Shown here piece by piece: positions 17,201-24,079 of a stretch of 26,338 nucleotides of DNA; positions within the stretch are counted from its first letter, which is position 1, and each line of letters opens with the position of its first letter. The notes beneath the pieces are model-generated. The model ran no database searches. It worked only from the letters and a program-made list of their open reading frames with translations, and was not told the DNA's origin. The stretch lies in assembly GCA_045599305.1 (NCBI GenBank), contig JAZRVU010000091.1, positions 1 through 26,338 on the forward strand, read 5' to 3'. This DNA is from SIG588 sp045599305. GTDB taxonomy: Bacteria > Bacillota > Clostridia > Oscillospirales > Acutalibacteraceae. The translations under genes and the position numbers were made by a program.

Positions 17201-17952
17201 TCGACAGCGCCAAAGCGGTGCGTGATGCCGGCGGTGACGCCGAGATCCTCGTCATCCAGAACCTCACATCGGACGGCATCCGCCGCAGCGTGGAGCGCTT
17301 TGCCGAAGAACTGAAAACGGCACAGATGGTCTTCATTCCCGGCGGCTTCTCCGGCGGCGATGAGCCGGACGGCAGCGGTAAATTCATCACCGCCTTCTTC
17401 CGCAATGCCGCCATCAAAGAGGGCGTCACCACTCTGCTCGAGCAGCGCGACGGCCTCATCTGCGGTATCTGCAACGGTTTCCAGGCGCTCGTCAAGCTCG
17501 GTCTCGTGCCTTATGGCCGGATCATCGATGCCGACGAGCATTGCCCGACGCTTACCTTCAATACCATTGCACGTCACCAGTCGCGCATCGTGCGTACCCG
17601 CATCGCCTCCAACAAATCTCCGTGGCTCGCGCTGATGAATGTGGACGATGTGGTGAACGTGCCGATCTCTCACGGCGAGGGCCGTTTCTACGCCGAAGAG
17701 TCTCTGATCCGTGAGATGGCCGCCAATGGGCAGATCGCCACGCAGTATGTCGATTTGGACGGCCGTGCAACGGCGGATGTGCATTACAATCCCAACGGCT
17801 CCATGTACGCTATCGAGGGCATCACCTCGCCCGACGGCCGCGTGTTCGGCAAAATGGGTCACAGCGAGCGTGTGGGCGCCGGCCTTTACAAGAACGTGCC
17901 CGGCAACTACGATATCCGTATGTTTGAGTCCGCTGTCAAATATTTCAAGTAA
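14266..17952 (+). CDS. purL: Phosphoribosylformylglycinamidine synthase, single-chain clostridial form
   Basis: This 1,228-residue enzyme makes FGAM from FGAR, glutamine and ATP. It fuses the synthase domains (PurS-like N-terminus, two PurM-like halves) with a class I glutaminase. The synthase half has DTYWSDHCRHTTF, KNETHNHPTEIEPFGGAATC and GASVAIGELA-type glycine-rich stretches (CNDFGAGGVSVAIGE); IGGKDSMSGSFEDL lies in the second half. The glutaminase starts near residue 965 (KVLIPAFPGTNCEFDS), with nucleophile Cys1069 in GICNGFQ and His1136/Glu1138 in ISHGEGRF. ATG 14266 is eight bases after GGAGGAG; the GTG at 14257 lies within that site and is less likely. Because its glutaminase is intact, it contrasts with the PurF-like protein upstream. 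Confidence 0.96.
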   Translation: MVYRIFVEKKPEQAAEARALLGDARSLLGIAALENVRILNRYDAEGLSEELFRYAVKTVFSEPQVDTAAEQVDLAGATVFAVEYLPGQFDQRADSAAQCIQIISQGERPLIRSAKVYALYGALSAADVAEIKKYVINPVEAREASLEKPDTLRAEYAIPTTVKTLDGFCALDRAGLEQFVADYGLAMDADDIAFCQSYFRSEKRDPTITEIRMIDTYWSDHCRHTTFLTLIDSAAFEDPLLQKAYEDYLAVRRELGRTKPICLMDLATVAVKYLKAHGKLDKLDESEEINACTVKINVDVDGVTEPWLLLFKNETHNHPTEIEPFGGAATCIGGAIRDPLSGRSYVYGAMRVTGAADPTVPVSETIPGKLPQRKLVTTAAAGYSSYGNQIGLATGIVDELYHPGYAAKRLEIGAVIAATPAENVRREVPAPGDIVILLGGSTGRDGIGGATGSSKAHTAHSVETCGAEVQKGNAPEERKLQRLFRNGDACRMIKRCNDFGAGGVSVAIGELADGLVIDLNAVPKKYEGLDGTELAISESQERMAVVVEPKDVDAFLALAGEENLQACPVAVVQAEPRLVMNWNGRKIVDISRDFLNSNGADKHIDVTPAKAVLPTNAVSGGFTENYRRLAADLNVCSKRGLSERFDSTIGAGTVLMPFGGKNQLTPIQAMVQKISVEKKHTDDCSLMAWGYNPYITEQSPYHGAYLAVVESVCKLIATGAKFEDVYLTFQEYFEKPGTDGRRWGKPFAALLGAFEAQLQLGIGAIGGKDSMSGSFEDLDVPPTLVSFAVTTEKTKDIVSPEFKAAGHRVSLLRPDYDENGLPVTESLLQVFDRVTALMRAGKAVACYTPGFGGIAEAVMKMSFGNGLGFRYEDSLTPQDIFGHCYGSFLLELTEELPGSTPIGTVTDGGCIALADESLALADLLRVYEDKLESVYSCNIAQSTAVEDFTFTAAARPAPAIKVARPKVLIPAFPGTNCEFDSAKAVRDAGGDAEILVIQNLTSDGIRRSVERFAEELKTAQMVFIPGGFSGGDEPDGSGKFITAFFRNAAIKEGVTTLLEQRDGLICGICNGFQALVKLGLVPYGRIIDADEHCPTLTFNTIARHQSRIVRTRIASNKSPWLALMNVDDVVNVPISHGEGRFYAEESLIREMAANGQIATQYVDLDGRATADVHYNPNGSMYAIEGITSPDGRVFGKMGHSERVGAGLYKNVPGNYDIRMFESAVKYFK

Positions 17953-17966
17953 CAGGAGGAATCGTC

Positions 17967-19643
17967 ATGGCATACCTTTCCGATATTGAGATCGCCCAGC
18001 AGTGCGAGATGCGGCCGATCACCGAGATCGCCCGCCGCGCGCACCTCGATGACCGATACATCGAGCAGTACGGTAAATACAAGGCCAAGGTCGATCCGGC
18101 GCTGCTCCGGGAGACCGACCGCGAAAACGGCAAACTCATTCTGGTCACGGCCATCACCCCCACCCCTGCGGGCGAGGGAAAGACCACCACCACCATCGGT
18201 CTGGCCGACGGTCTGGCCCGCATCGGCAAGGATGTGACGGTAGCTCTGCGTGAGCCGTCGCTCGGTCCGGTGTTCGGTGTCAAGGGCGGTGCCGCCGGCG
18301 GTGGATATGCGCAGGTCGTGCCGATGGAGGATATCAACCTCCATTTCACCGGCGACTTCCACGCCATCGGCGCGGCGAACAACCTGCTCGCCGCTATGCT
18401 CGATAACCACATTCAGCAGGGCAACGCGCTGGGTATCGATGTGCGCCGTATCACCTGGAAACGCTGCGTCGATATGAACGACCGTCAGCTGCGTTTCATC
18501 GTGGACGGCATGGGCGGCAAGGCAAACGGCGTCCCGCGCGAGGACGGCTTCGATATCACCGTCGCCAGCGAGATCATGGCGGTGTTCTGCCTGTCAAATT
18601 CCATCACCGATCTGAAAGAGCGCCTCTCCCGCATCATCGTGGGCTACACCTATGACGATCAGCCGGTCACGGCGGGCGACCTGAAAGCCGTGGGTGCCAT
18701 GACGGCACTGCTCAAGGATGCCCTCAAGCCCAATCTGGTGCAGACACTGGAGGGCACTCCCGCCTTTGTGCACGGCGGCCCCTTTGCCAATATCGCCCAC
18801 GGCTGCAATTCGGTCATGGCCACGAAAATGGCACTCAAGATGGGGGACTACACCGTTACGGAGGCTGGCTTCGGTGCCGACCTCGGCGCCGAAAAGTTCC
18901 TCGATATCAAGTGCCGCATGGCCGGTCTCGTTCCCGATGCCGTGGTGGTCGTGGCCACCGTCCGCGCGCTGAAGATGCACGGCGGACTGGATAAAAAGCA
19001 GCTCGGCACCGAGGATCTCGCGGCACTTGAAAAGGGCATCCCCAATCTGCTGCGCCATGTGTCCAATATCAAAAACGTTTATAAACTGCCCTGCGTCGTG
19101 GCGGTCAACCGTTTCCCCACCGATACCGATGCGGAGATCGAGTTCATCATCGGGAAGTGCCGCGAGCTGGGCGTGAACACGGTGCTCTCCACCGTGTGGG
19201 CCGAGGGCGGCAAGGGCGGCGAAGCGCTCGCCCGCGAGGTCGTCCGCCTTTGCGAAGAGGAGCAGGGCGATTTCACCTTCTCCTACGATCTGGATGCCTC
19301 CCTTGAAGAAAAGATCACTGCCGTGGTGCAGAAGATCTACGGCGGCACCGGCGTCAATATAACGCCGGCCGCCCAAAAGCAGATCGCACAGCTCACCGCG
19401 CTCGGCTTCGATAAACTGCCTGTCTGCATTGCCAAAACGCAGTACAGTTTTTCCGACGATCCCACCAAGCTCGGGGCGCCGGAGAACTTCACGGTCACCG
19501 TGAAGAACGTCAAGGTATCGGCCGGTGCCGGCTTCGTCGTCGTCCTCACCGGTGATATCCTCACCATGCCCGGCCTGCCGCGCGTCCCCGCCGCCGAAAA
19601 GATCGACGTGGACGAAAATGGTAAGATCACCGGCCTGTTCTGA
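17967..19643 (+). CDS. fhs: Formate-tetrahydrofolate ligase
   Basis: This 558-residue enzyme makes 10-formyl-THF from formate, THF and ATP. It has the P-loop TPTPAGEGKTTTTIGLADG (about 64-82), REPSLGPVFGVKGGAAGGGY, HFTGDFHAIGAANNLLAA, TLEGTPAFVHGGPFANIAHG and EAGFGADLGAEKFLDIKC, all family hallmarks. The ATG follows CAGGAGGAATCGTC, 14 bases after purL, so it is the last gene of the purine operon. There it supplies the one-carbon donor for PurN and the AICAR transformylase. Genes of this family are established ZTP riboswitch targets, in keeping with the leader at 6557. Confidence 0.97.
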   Translation: MAYLSDIEIAQQCEMRPITEIARRAHLDDRYIEQYGKYKAKVDPALLRETDRENGKLILVTAITPTPAGEGKTTTTIGLADGLARIGKDVTVALREPSLGPVFGVKGGAAGGGYAQVVPMEDINLHFTGDFHAIGAANNLLAAMLDNHIQQGNALGIDVRRITWKRCVDMNDRQLRFIVDGMGGKANGVPREDGFDITVASEIMAVFCLSNSITDLKERLSRIIVGYTYDDQPVTAGDLKAVGAMTALLKDALKPNLVQTLEGTPAFVHGGPFANIAHGCNSVMATKMALKMGDYTVTEAGFGADLGAEKFLDIKCRMAGLVPDAVVVVATVRALKMHGGLDKKQLGTEDLAALEKGIPNLLRHVSNIKNVYKLPCVVAVNRFPTDTDAEIEFIIGKCRELGVNTVLSTVWAEGGKGGEALAREVVRLCEEEQGDFTFSYDLDASLEEKITAVVQKIYGGTGVNITPAAQKQIAQLTALGFDKLPVCIAKTQYSFSDDPTKLGAPENFTVTVKNVKVSAGAGFVVVLTGDILTMPGLPRVPAAEKIDVDENGKITGLF

Positions 19644-19657
19644 ACACATAAGAAAAC

Positions 19658-19692
19658 GCCCGGCAGATCACTGATCTGTCGGGCATTTTTTT
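19658..19692. terminator. Bidirectional terminator between fhs and the MATE gene
   Basis: Arms GCCCGGCAGAT and ATCTGTCGGGC (19658-19668 with 19674-19684, one G-U pair) form a strong hairpin. It is followed on the + strand by ATTTTTTT for the fhs transcript. On the - strand the same hairpin is followed by GTTTTCTTATG for the MATE transcript. The MATE stop codon (complement of 19668-19670) lies inside the stem. Confidence 0.88.
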
Positions 19693-21023
19693 CGGTCGCG
19701 TCGGTTGACTATCACGTAGAAGATGAGGCACATGATGATCTGCACCACCGTGGAGGAGGGGGTCGCCAGGCCGATGTAGAAGAGCTCTACCCCCGGGATG
19801 CGGCTGACGAGGAAGGAGACCGGGATGCGCACGCAAAAGGCGCCGATCACCCCCTGCAGCAGCACGAAGACGGTGTTCCCCCGCCCGCTGAAATAGCCGA
19901 TCAGGCAGAAGAGGAAGGAGGTGAACAGGCAGTCGATGGCGTAGGCCTTCAGATAAGAGGCCGAAGCGGCGATGACATCCGGCTTGTTGGCGAAGATGGC
20001 GGAGAGCAGGTCGCCGTGGAAGAAGGAGAGATACCCCACCACCACGCCCGCCGCCAGCGAGGTAAAGATGCCGCACCACAGCGCCTTGTTGGCGCGGGCG
20101 GGCTTGCCGGCGCCGATGTTCTGCGCCACAAAGGCGGACATCGACTGGGAGTAGGCGGAGGGGATGAGCATGATGAACGCGCACAGCTTTTCCGCCACCC
20201 CCACGCCCGCGGATTTGACCACGCCGAGCGAATTGACGATGGCCATGATGACCAGAAAGGAGATGCTCACCAGCAGATCCTGCAGCGAGATGGGGATGCC
20301 GATCTTGAGGATCTGACGGGTCAGCACCTTATCGGCGCGGATATCCCGGCGCGAAAAGGTGAACGGCAGTTCCCGCCGCCGGATGATGAGGAACGAGAGG
20401 ATCACGCTGATCGCCTGTGCGCCCACCGTCGCCCATGCCGCACCGGCCGAGCCCATGCCGCACCCGGCCACCAGCAGCAGGTCGCCGAAGATGTTGGCGA
20501 CACAGGCGATCGCCACCGTGATGAGCGGCATTTTGGAATCGCCGATGCCGCGGAAGATGCTGCCCAGCACGTTGAACGCGATGATGAACACCGTGCCCGC
20601 CGAGCAGATGCGCACATAGTCCACCGTGGGGGCGAACGCCTCGGCGGGCGCCTGCATCAGGGAGGCGATGGGGGAGGCACACGCCACGAACACCGCCGTG
20701 CAGACGGCGGCGATGCCGGCAAACAGCGCGATGCCGCTGCCGATGGCACGACCCGCCACCTGCGGCTGCCCTTCGCCGATCTTCTGCCCGACCAGCACCG
20801 TGATACCGGTGGAAAGCCCCACCAGCACGCCGGTGATGGTGTGCATGATCTGCGAGCCGGTGGCCACCGCCGATACGTCGGCAGTCTGGGCGTATTGCCC
20901 CACCACGATCAGATCCACCGCGCCGTACATCGCCTGTAAGAGCAGTGCGGCGAAGACCGGCAGGGCGAACCGCATCAGCGGTGAGAGGATCTTTCCGTTG
21001 GTGAAATCCAGTTGCTTTGACAT
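19668..21023 (-). CDS. MATE family efflux transporter
   Basis: This 451-residue membrane protein has about 12 hydrophobic segments in two similar halves, as in the MATE/NorM multidrug and toxin extrusion family. These antiport organic cations or other compounds against Na+ or H+. Family stretches include LPVFAALLLQAMYGAVDLIV and IMHTITGVLVGLSTGITVLV near the N-terminus. Further on come FRGIGDSKMPLITVAIACVA, FVAQNIGAGKPARANKALW and YFSGRGNTVFVLLQGVIGA. The start is ATG with its A at 21023 (MSKQLDFTNGKILSPLM), preceded on the - strand by GGGAG at good distance; longer versions add non-membrane residues from the promoter region. The substrate cannot be told from sequence. It diverges from the aldo/keto reductase gene. 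Confidence 0.93.
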   Translation of the reverse strand: MSKQLDFTNGKILSPLMRFALPVFAALLLQAMYGAVDLIVVGQYAQTADVSAVATGSQIMHTITGVLVGLSTGITVLVGQKIGEGQPQVAGRAIGSGIALFAGIAAVCTAVFVACASPIASLMQAPAEAFAPTVDYVRICSAGTVFIIAFNVLGSIFRGIGDSKMPLITVAIACVANIFGDLLLVAGCGMGSAGAAWATVGAQAISVILSFLIIRRRELPFTFSRRDIRADKVLTRQILKIGIPISLQDLLVSISFLVIMAIVNSLGVVKSAGVGVAEKLCAFIMLIPSAYSQSMSAFVAQNIGAGKPARANKALWCGIFTSLAAGVVVGYLSFFHGDLLSAIFANKPDVIAASASYLKAYAIDCLFTSFLFCLIGYFSGRGNTVFVLLQGVIGAFCVRIPVSFLVSRIPGVELFYIGLATPSSTVVQIIMCLIFYVIVNRRDRKKCPTDQ

Positions 21024-21060
21024 GATATTTCTCCCGTGTCCGCCCCACGCAAAAAAACAG

Positions 21061-21090
21061 TTGACCGGAGCGGGGATAAAGATGTATAAT
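21061..21090 (+). promoter_or_regulatory. Promoter of the aldo/keto reductase-DUF1893 operon
   Basis: TTGACC at 21061-21066 and a perfect TATAAT at 21085-21090 are 18 bases apart. Transcription would start near 21097, leaving a leader of about 60 bases before the reductase ATG. The promoter points at, and its initially transcribed region runs through, the opposing MATE promoter at 21101-21130. Confidence 0.82.
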
Positions 21091-21100
21091 AAACTCAACC

Positions 21101-21130
21101 AGTATAGCACCGGACACACCGGTTTGTCAA
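21101..21130 (-). promoter_or_regulatory. Promoter of the MATE gene
   Basis: On the - strand TTGACA (complement of 21125-21130) and TATACT (complement of 21101-21106) are 18 bases apart. Start is expected near 21094, about 70 bases before the MATE ATG. It faces the + promoter at 21061-21090, so RNA polymerase could hardly sit on both at once. Confidence 0.8.
21109..21123. promoter_or_regulatory. Candidate operator dyad between the divergent genes
   Basis: The 15-base sequence ACCGG-ACACA-CCGGT is a perfect inverted repeat with 5-bp arms. It lies in the spacer of the MATE promoter and about 12-26 bases after the predicted + strand start, so a bound repressor would touch both transcripts. No regulator gene is adjacent. 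This is a candidate only, as arms of five can occur by chance. Confidence 0.45.
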
Positions 21131-21156
21131 TGTACATATACGAAAGAGGGATGAAC

Positions 21157-22272
21157 ATGAGCGCCACGTTCCCGGAGATCAAAAAGAATTTCGGCTTCGG
21201 CTGTATGCGCCTGCCTATGAAGGACGGCGAGGTGGATACCGTCGAGTTTTCCAAAATGGTCGATGCCTTCATGGCGGCCGGCTTCAACTATTTCGACACC
21301 GCTCACGGCTATCTCGACGGCAAGAGCGAGCCGGCACTGAAGACCTGCCTCACCTCCCGCTATCCGCGTGAGTCCTATGTGCTGACCACCAAGCTTTCGG
21401 GCAATTTCTTCTCGAAGCAGGAGGAGATCCGCCCACTGTTTGAGCGTCAGCTCGAGTGCGCGGGGGTGGACTATTTCGATTTTTACCTCATGCACGCCCA
21501 GCACAAGGACGGCTACGAGGGGTATAAGCGGCTGCGCGCCTATGAAACGGCGCTGGAATTGAAAGAGGAGGGGCTCATCCGCCACATGGGCATCTCCTTC
21601 CACGATAAGGCCGCCGTGCTCGAGCAGATCCTCACGGAGTATCCGCAGGTCGAGGTCGTGCAGCTGCAGTTCAACTATCTCGATTACGAAGACGAGGGCG
21701 TGGAGGGCCGCAAGTGCTACGAGGTCTGCCGCAAATTCGGCAAGCCCGTCATCGTGATGGAGCCGGTGAAGGGCGGCCGACTGGTCAACCTGCCCGACGA
21801 GGCACAGCGCATCTTCGACGCGCTCGGCGGCGGCAGCAACGCCAGTTACGCCATCCGTTTCGCCGCCGGGTTCGAGGGGGTCGAGATGGTGCTCTCCGGC
21901 ATGGGCAACATGCAGATGATGAACGATAATATCAGTTACATGCAGGACTTCAAGCCGCTCAACGACAAGGAGCGCGAGGCCGTGGCGCGGGTGTGCGCCG
22001 TGGTGAAGGGACTGGACGTCATCTCCTGCACCGCCTGCCGCTACTGCACCGCCGGCTGCCCGCAGCAGATCGCCATTCCCGACCTGTTCGCCTGCATGAA
22101 CGCCAAAAAGGCGTTCGGCGACCGGAACGGTCAGCAGACATACGATGCCGTTACCGCCGACGGCCACAAGGCGTCCGACTGCATCGGCTGCGGCCGGTGC
22201 GAGGATATCTGCCCGCAGCATCTGCCCATCCGTGACCTGCTGGAAACGGTGGCCGCCGAATTCGAAAAATGA
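21157..22272 (+). CDS. Aldo/keto reductase with C-terminal 4Fe-4S ferredoxin domain
   Basis: This 371-residue protein joins an aldo/keto reductase TIM barrel (about 1-285) to a ferredoxin-like tail. AKR catalytic residues are visible: FDTAHGYLDGKSE (Asp and Tyr), LTTKLSG (Lys) and FYLMHAQ (His). The tail has CTACRYCTAGCP and CIGCGRCEDICP, each a C-x2-C-x2-C-x3-C-P set, predicting two 4Fe-4S clusters. Such proteins (COG1453-like) occur in anaerobes; their substrates are mostly unknown, and the clusters suggest electron exchange with ferredoxin as well as or instead of NADPH. ATG 21157 is chosen over ATG 21151 because GAGG lies seven bases before it. The TGA overlaps the DUF1893 ATG by four bases. 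Confidence 0.92.
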   Translation: MSATFPEIKKNFGFGCMRLPMKDGEVDTVEFSKMVDAFMAAGFNYFDTAHGYLDGKSEPALKTCLTSRYPRESYVLTTKLSGNFFSKQEEIRPLFERQLECAGVDYFDFYLMHAQHKDGYEGYKRLRAYETALELKEEGLIRHMGISFHDKAAVLEQILTEYPQVEVVQLQFNYLDYEDEGVEGRKCYEVCRKFGKPVIVMEPVKGGRLVNLPDEAQRIFDALGGGSNASYAIRFAAGFEGVEMVLSGMGNMQMMNDNISYMQDFKPLNDKEREAVARVCAVVKGLDVISCTACRYCTAGCPQQIAIPDLFACMNAKKAFGDRNGQQTYDAVTADGHKASDCIGCGRCEDICPQHLPIRDLLETVAAEFEK

Positions 22273-22706
22273 GCGGGGCGATATCGGATATGGCAAGGGC
22301 CCGGTCACTGTTGACCGGGGACGTGACCTGCGTGCTGGTGCACGGGGAGCGCCAATGGCTCTCCCGGCAAAAGGGGATCGCCCCCATGCTCGGCTTTCTG
22401 GAGGCGGGGGAGGCGCTCGCCGGTGCCGCGGCGGCCGACCGCATCGTCGGCAAGGCCGCGGCCATGCTGTTCGTGAAGGCGGGGGTCACCGCCGTCTTTG
22501 CCGAGGTGCTCAGCGCGGCCGGACTGGCGTTTTTGCAGGCGCACGGCGTGCCCGTCACATGGGACACCCTCACCGACCACATCGAAAACCGTGCCGGCAC
22601 CGGCATCTGCCCCATGGAGGAGACGGTGGCGGCGCTCGACGACCCCGACTGCGCCTATGAAGCACTGCGCCGCCGGGCCGCGGAATTGAGACAACAGGGA
22701 CGATGA
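22269..22706 (+). CDS. DUF1893 family protein (deaminase-like fold)
   Basis: This 145-residue protein matches the DUF1893 family (Thermotoga TM1506-like), which has been assigned a cytidine deaminase-like fold. Family features are VLVHGERQWLSRQKGIAPML near the N-terminus, the central AAADRIVGKAAAMLFVKAGV, ENRAGTGICPMEETV near residues 106-120 and DDPDCAYEALR at the end. It contains no obvious zinc set of an active deaminase (no HxE plus PCxxC), so deaminase activity is doubtful. The biochemical role is unknown. The start overlaps the reductase stop (ATGA), implying coupled translation; an internal ATG at 22290 is an alternative. Confidence 0.85.
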   Translation: MSGAISDMARARSLLTGDVTCVLVHGERQWLSRQKGIAPMLGFLEAGEALAGAAAADRIVGKAAAMLFVKAGVTAVFAEVLSAAGLAFLQAHGVPVTWDTLTDHIENRAGTGICPMEETVAALDDPDCAYEALRRRAAELRQQGR

Positions 22707-22750
22707 CAAACGGGGCTTTCCGCAGGGGAAGCCCCGTTTGTGAATTTTCT
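22707..22750 (+). terminator. Intrinsic terminator after DUF1893 gene
   Basis: Perfect 12-bp arms, CAAACGGGGCTT at 22707-22718 and AAGCCCCGTTTG at 22729-22740, start right at the stop codon and are followed by TGAATTTTCTTG. The stem is very strong but the T tract is broken, so termination may be partial. The same hairpin lies upstream of the next promoter. Confidence 0.8.
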
Positions 22751-22771
22751 TGAAATTCCCCGGTGCGGTCA

Positions 22772-22800
22772 TTGAATTGCCCGCCGGAATTTGGTATAAT
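22772..22800 (+). promoter_or_regulatory. Promoter of the TIM-barrel/chromate transporter operon
   Basis: TTGAAT at 22772-22777 and a perfect TATAAT at 22795-22800 are 17 bases apart. The predicted start near 22807 leaves a leader of about 26 bases that contains only the AAAGGAG ribosome site before the GTG start at 22833. Confidence 0.8.
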
Positions 22801-22832
22801 CGTACCAACATGATCATAAAGGAGTGGCGTGT

Positions 22833-23498
22833 GTGAAAACCATTCCCCAGTACAACGGTACTCTGCGCAGCCATCAGTTGAATGTGCCCTCCTGCGTATA
22901 TGAATGCAGCGGGATCAGCATTTTCGGGCGGCGCATCAAATCGCTGGTGTTTTCCACCGATGTGGCGATCATTAAAAATATCAATACCGATGCCGTGATC
23001 GCGGTCTATCCCTTCACGCCGCAGCCCGCCATTGCACAGGCGATCATCTCGGTGGCGGATGCGCCCGTGTTCGTGGGGGTCGGCGGCGGGCTCACTTCGG
23101 GCGACCGCTCCGTGCGCCTCGCCGCCGAAGCGGAAAACCAGGGAGCATTCGGTGTGGTGGTGAATGCGCCGCTGGCGCCGGATGTCATTGCCCGGATCAA
23201 AGCCTGTGTGGACATTCCCGTGGTGGCCACTGTCGTGTCGGAAAAGCAGGATATCCGCGAGCGTATCGAAGCCGGTGCGGACATTCTGAACGTCTCCGCT
23301 GCGGCCAATACGCCGGCGGTAGTGGCGTTTATCCGCTCACGGTTTCCGGATATGCCGATCATTGCCACCGGCGGCCCCACCGATGCCACCATCACCGCCA
23401 CCATTCAGGCGGGGGCCAACGCCATCACCTACACACCGCCCACCAACGGCGAACTGTTTGCAAGGTCTATGGCGGATTACCGTCAGCGTTATCTGTAA
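22833..23498 (+). CDS. TIM-barrel protein of unknown function (ribulose-phosphate-barrel-like)
   Basis: This 221-residue protein has the alternating strand/helix pattern of a phosphate-binding TIM barrel. Recurrent strand ends are VFVGVGGGLTSGDR (79-92), FGVVVNAPLAPDV (106-118), VVATVVSEKQDIRERIEAGA (130-149), ILNVSAAANTP (151-161) and the C-terminal phosphate-binding style MPIIATGGPTDATITATIQA (174-193), followed by NAITYTPP. Similar proteins are common in Clostridia, often labelled only 'hydrolase' or hypothetical, and I know of no assigned reaction. The start is GTG 22833, eight bases after AAAGGAG; the GTG at 22824 overlaps that site and is less likely. It is co-transcribed with two chromate-family transporter halves, 14 bases downstream. 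Confidence 0.75.
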   Translation: MKTIPQYNGTLRSHQLNVPSCVYECSGISIFGRRIKSLVFSTDVAIIKNINTDAVIAVYPFTPQPAIAQAIISVADAPVFVGVGGGLTSGDRSVRLAAEAENQGAFGVVVNAPLAPDVIARIKACVDIPVVATVVSEKQDIRERIEAGADILNVSAAANTPAVVAFIRSRFPDMPIIATGGPTDATITATIQAGANAITYTPPTNGELFARSMADYRQRYL

Positions 23499-23512
23499 AG
23501 GAAGTGAGGCCG

Positions 23513-24079
23513 ATGCGGTCGAAAAACGGATCCCGGCATTGCTTTTGGACACTGTTCTTCACCTTTTTGAAGATCGGGGCGTTCACTTTCGGCGGGGGCT
23601 ACGCCATGATCCCGCTCATCCAACAGGAGGCCGCCCAAAAGCGCGGCTGGGTCACCGATGAGGATATTCTCGAGATCGTGGCCATCGCCGAATCCACCCC
23701 CGGCCCCATCGCCATCAACGCCGCCACCTTTGTGGGACAGCGGGTGGCTGGCCTGCCCGGGGCATTTGCCGCCACCTTCGGGGTGGTGCTGCCCTCTTTT
23801 GTCATCATCTCGGTCATCTCGCTGCTGCTGCGGGAATTCGCCGGGCTGCGGGTGGTGCGGTATGCGTTCTTCGGCATCCGTGCCGGCGTGCTGGCGCTGA
23901 TCCTCAAGGCACTGTGGTCGATGTACCGCCAATGCCCGAAAAGTCCTGTTTCATATGCGGTCATGGCGCTGGCCTTTGCGGCGGTGGCGATCCTGCGGGT
24001 GAATGTGCTCGCCGTGATCGTCGGCTGTGCCGCGGTGGGGCTGATCGCCACGCTGTTGGCGGGGAGGCGACGCTCATGA
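23513..24079 (+). CDS. Chromate transporter family protein, first half-size subunit
   Basis: This 188-residue membrane protein of the CHR family (ChrA-like) has about five or six hydrophobic segments. The family signature FLKIGAFTFGGGYAMIPLIQ is near the N-terminus and ESTPGPIAINAATFVGQR follows at about 58-75. Full-length ChrA holds two such domains; here each domain is its own gene, so this protein probably pairs with the next one. ATG 23513 is chosen over GTG 23504 because AAGGAAG lies eight bases before it. The ending RRRS is basic and cytoplasmic. The natural substrate of CHR pairs in gut-type anaerobes is not established, so chromate export is a family label. Confidence 0.9.
   Translation: MRSKNGSRHCFWTLFFTFLKIGAFTFGGGYAMIPLIQQEAAQKRGWVTDEDILEIVAIAESTPGPIAINAATFVGQRVAGLPGAFAATFGVVLPSFVIISVISLLLREFAGLRVVRYAFFGIRAGVLALILKALWSMYRQCPKSPVSYAVMALAFAAVAILRVNVLAVIVGCAAVGLIATLLAGRRRS

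Noticed and set aside
14218..17862. A very long open frame on the minus strand opposite purL (over 1,200 codons)
   Set aside because: It lies in antisense to a gene with full family motifs. The GC-rich codon use of the region leaves few stops in this frame, and the translation is low-complexity (rich in His, Gly, Arg, Asp) with no domain. Similar minus-strand frames lie opposite guaB (4864-6774), the purF-like gene (7969-9375), purH (11776-13041) and purD (12953-14557), for the same reason.
20016..20939. Plus-strand open frame opposite the MATE gene
   Set aside because: The predicted protein is highly charged (Asp, His, Arg, Gly) and lacks any domain, while the opposite strand encodes a clear 12-segment transporter.
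21127..22308. Minus-strand open frame opposite the Fe-S aldo/keto reductase
   Set aside because: It mirrors the codon bias of the reductase, has no ribosome site or recognisable domain, and would run through the divergent promoter region.
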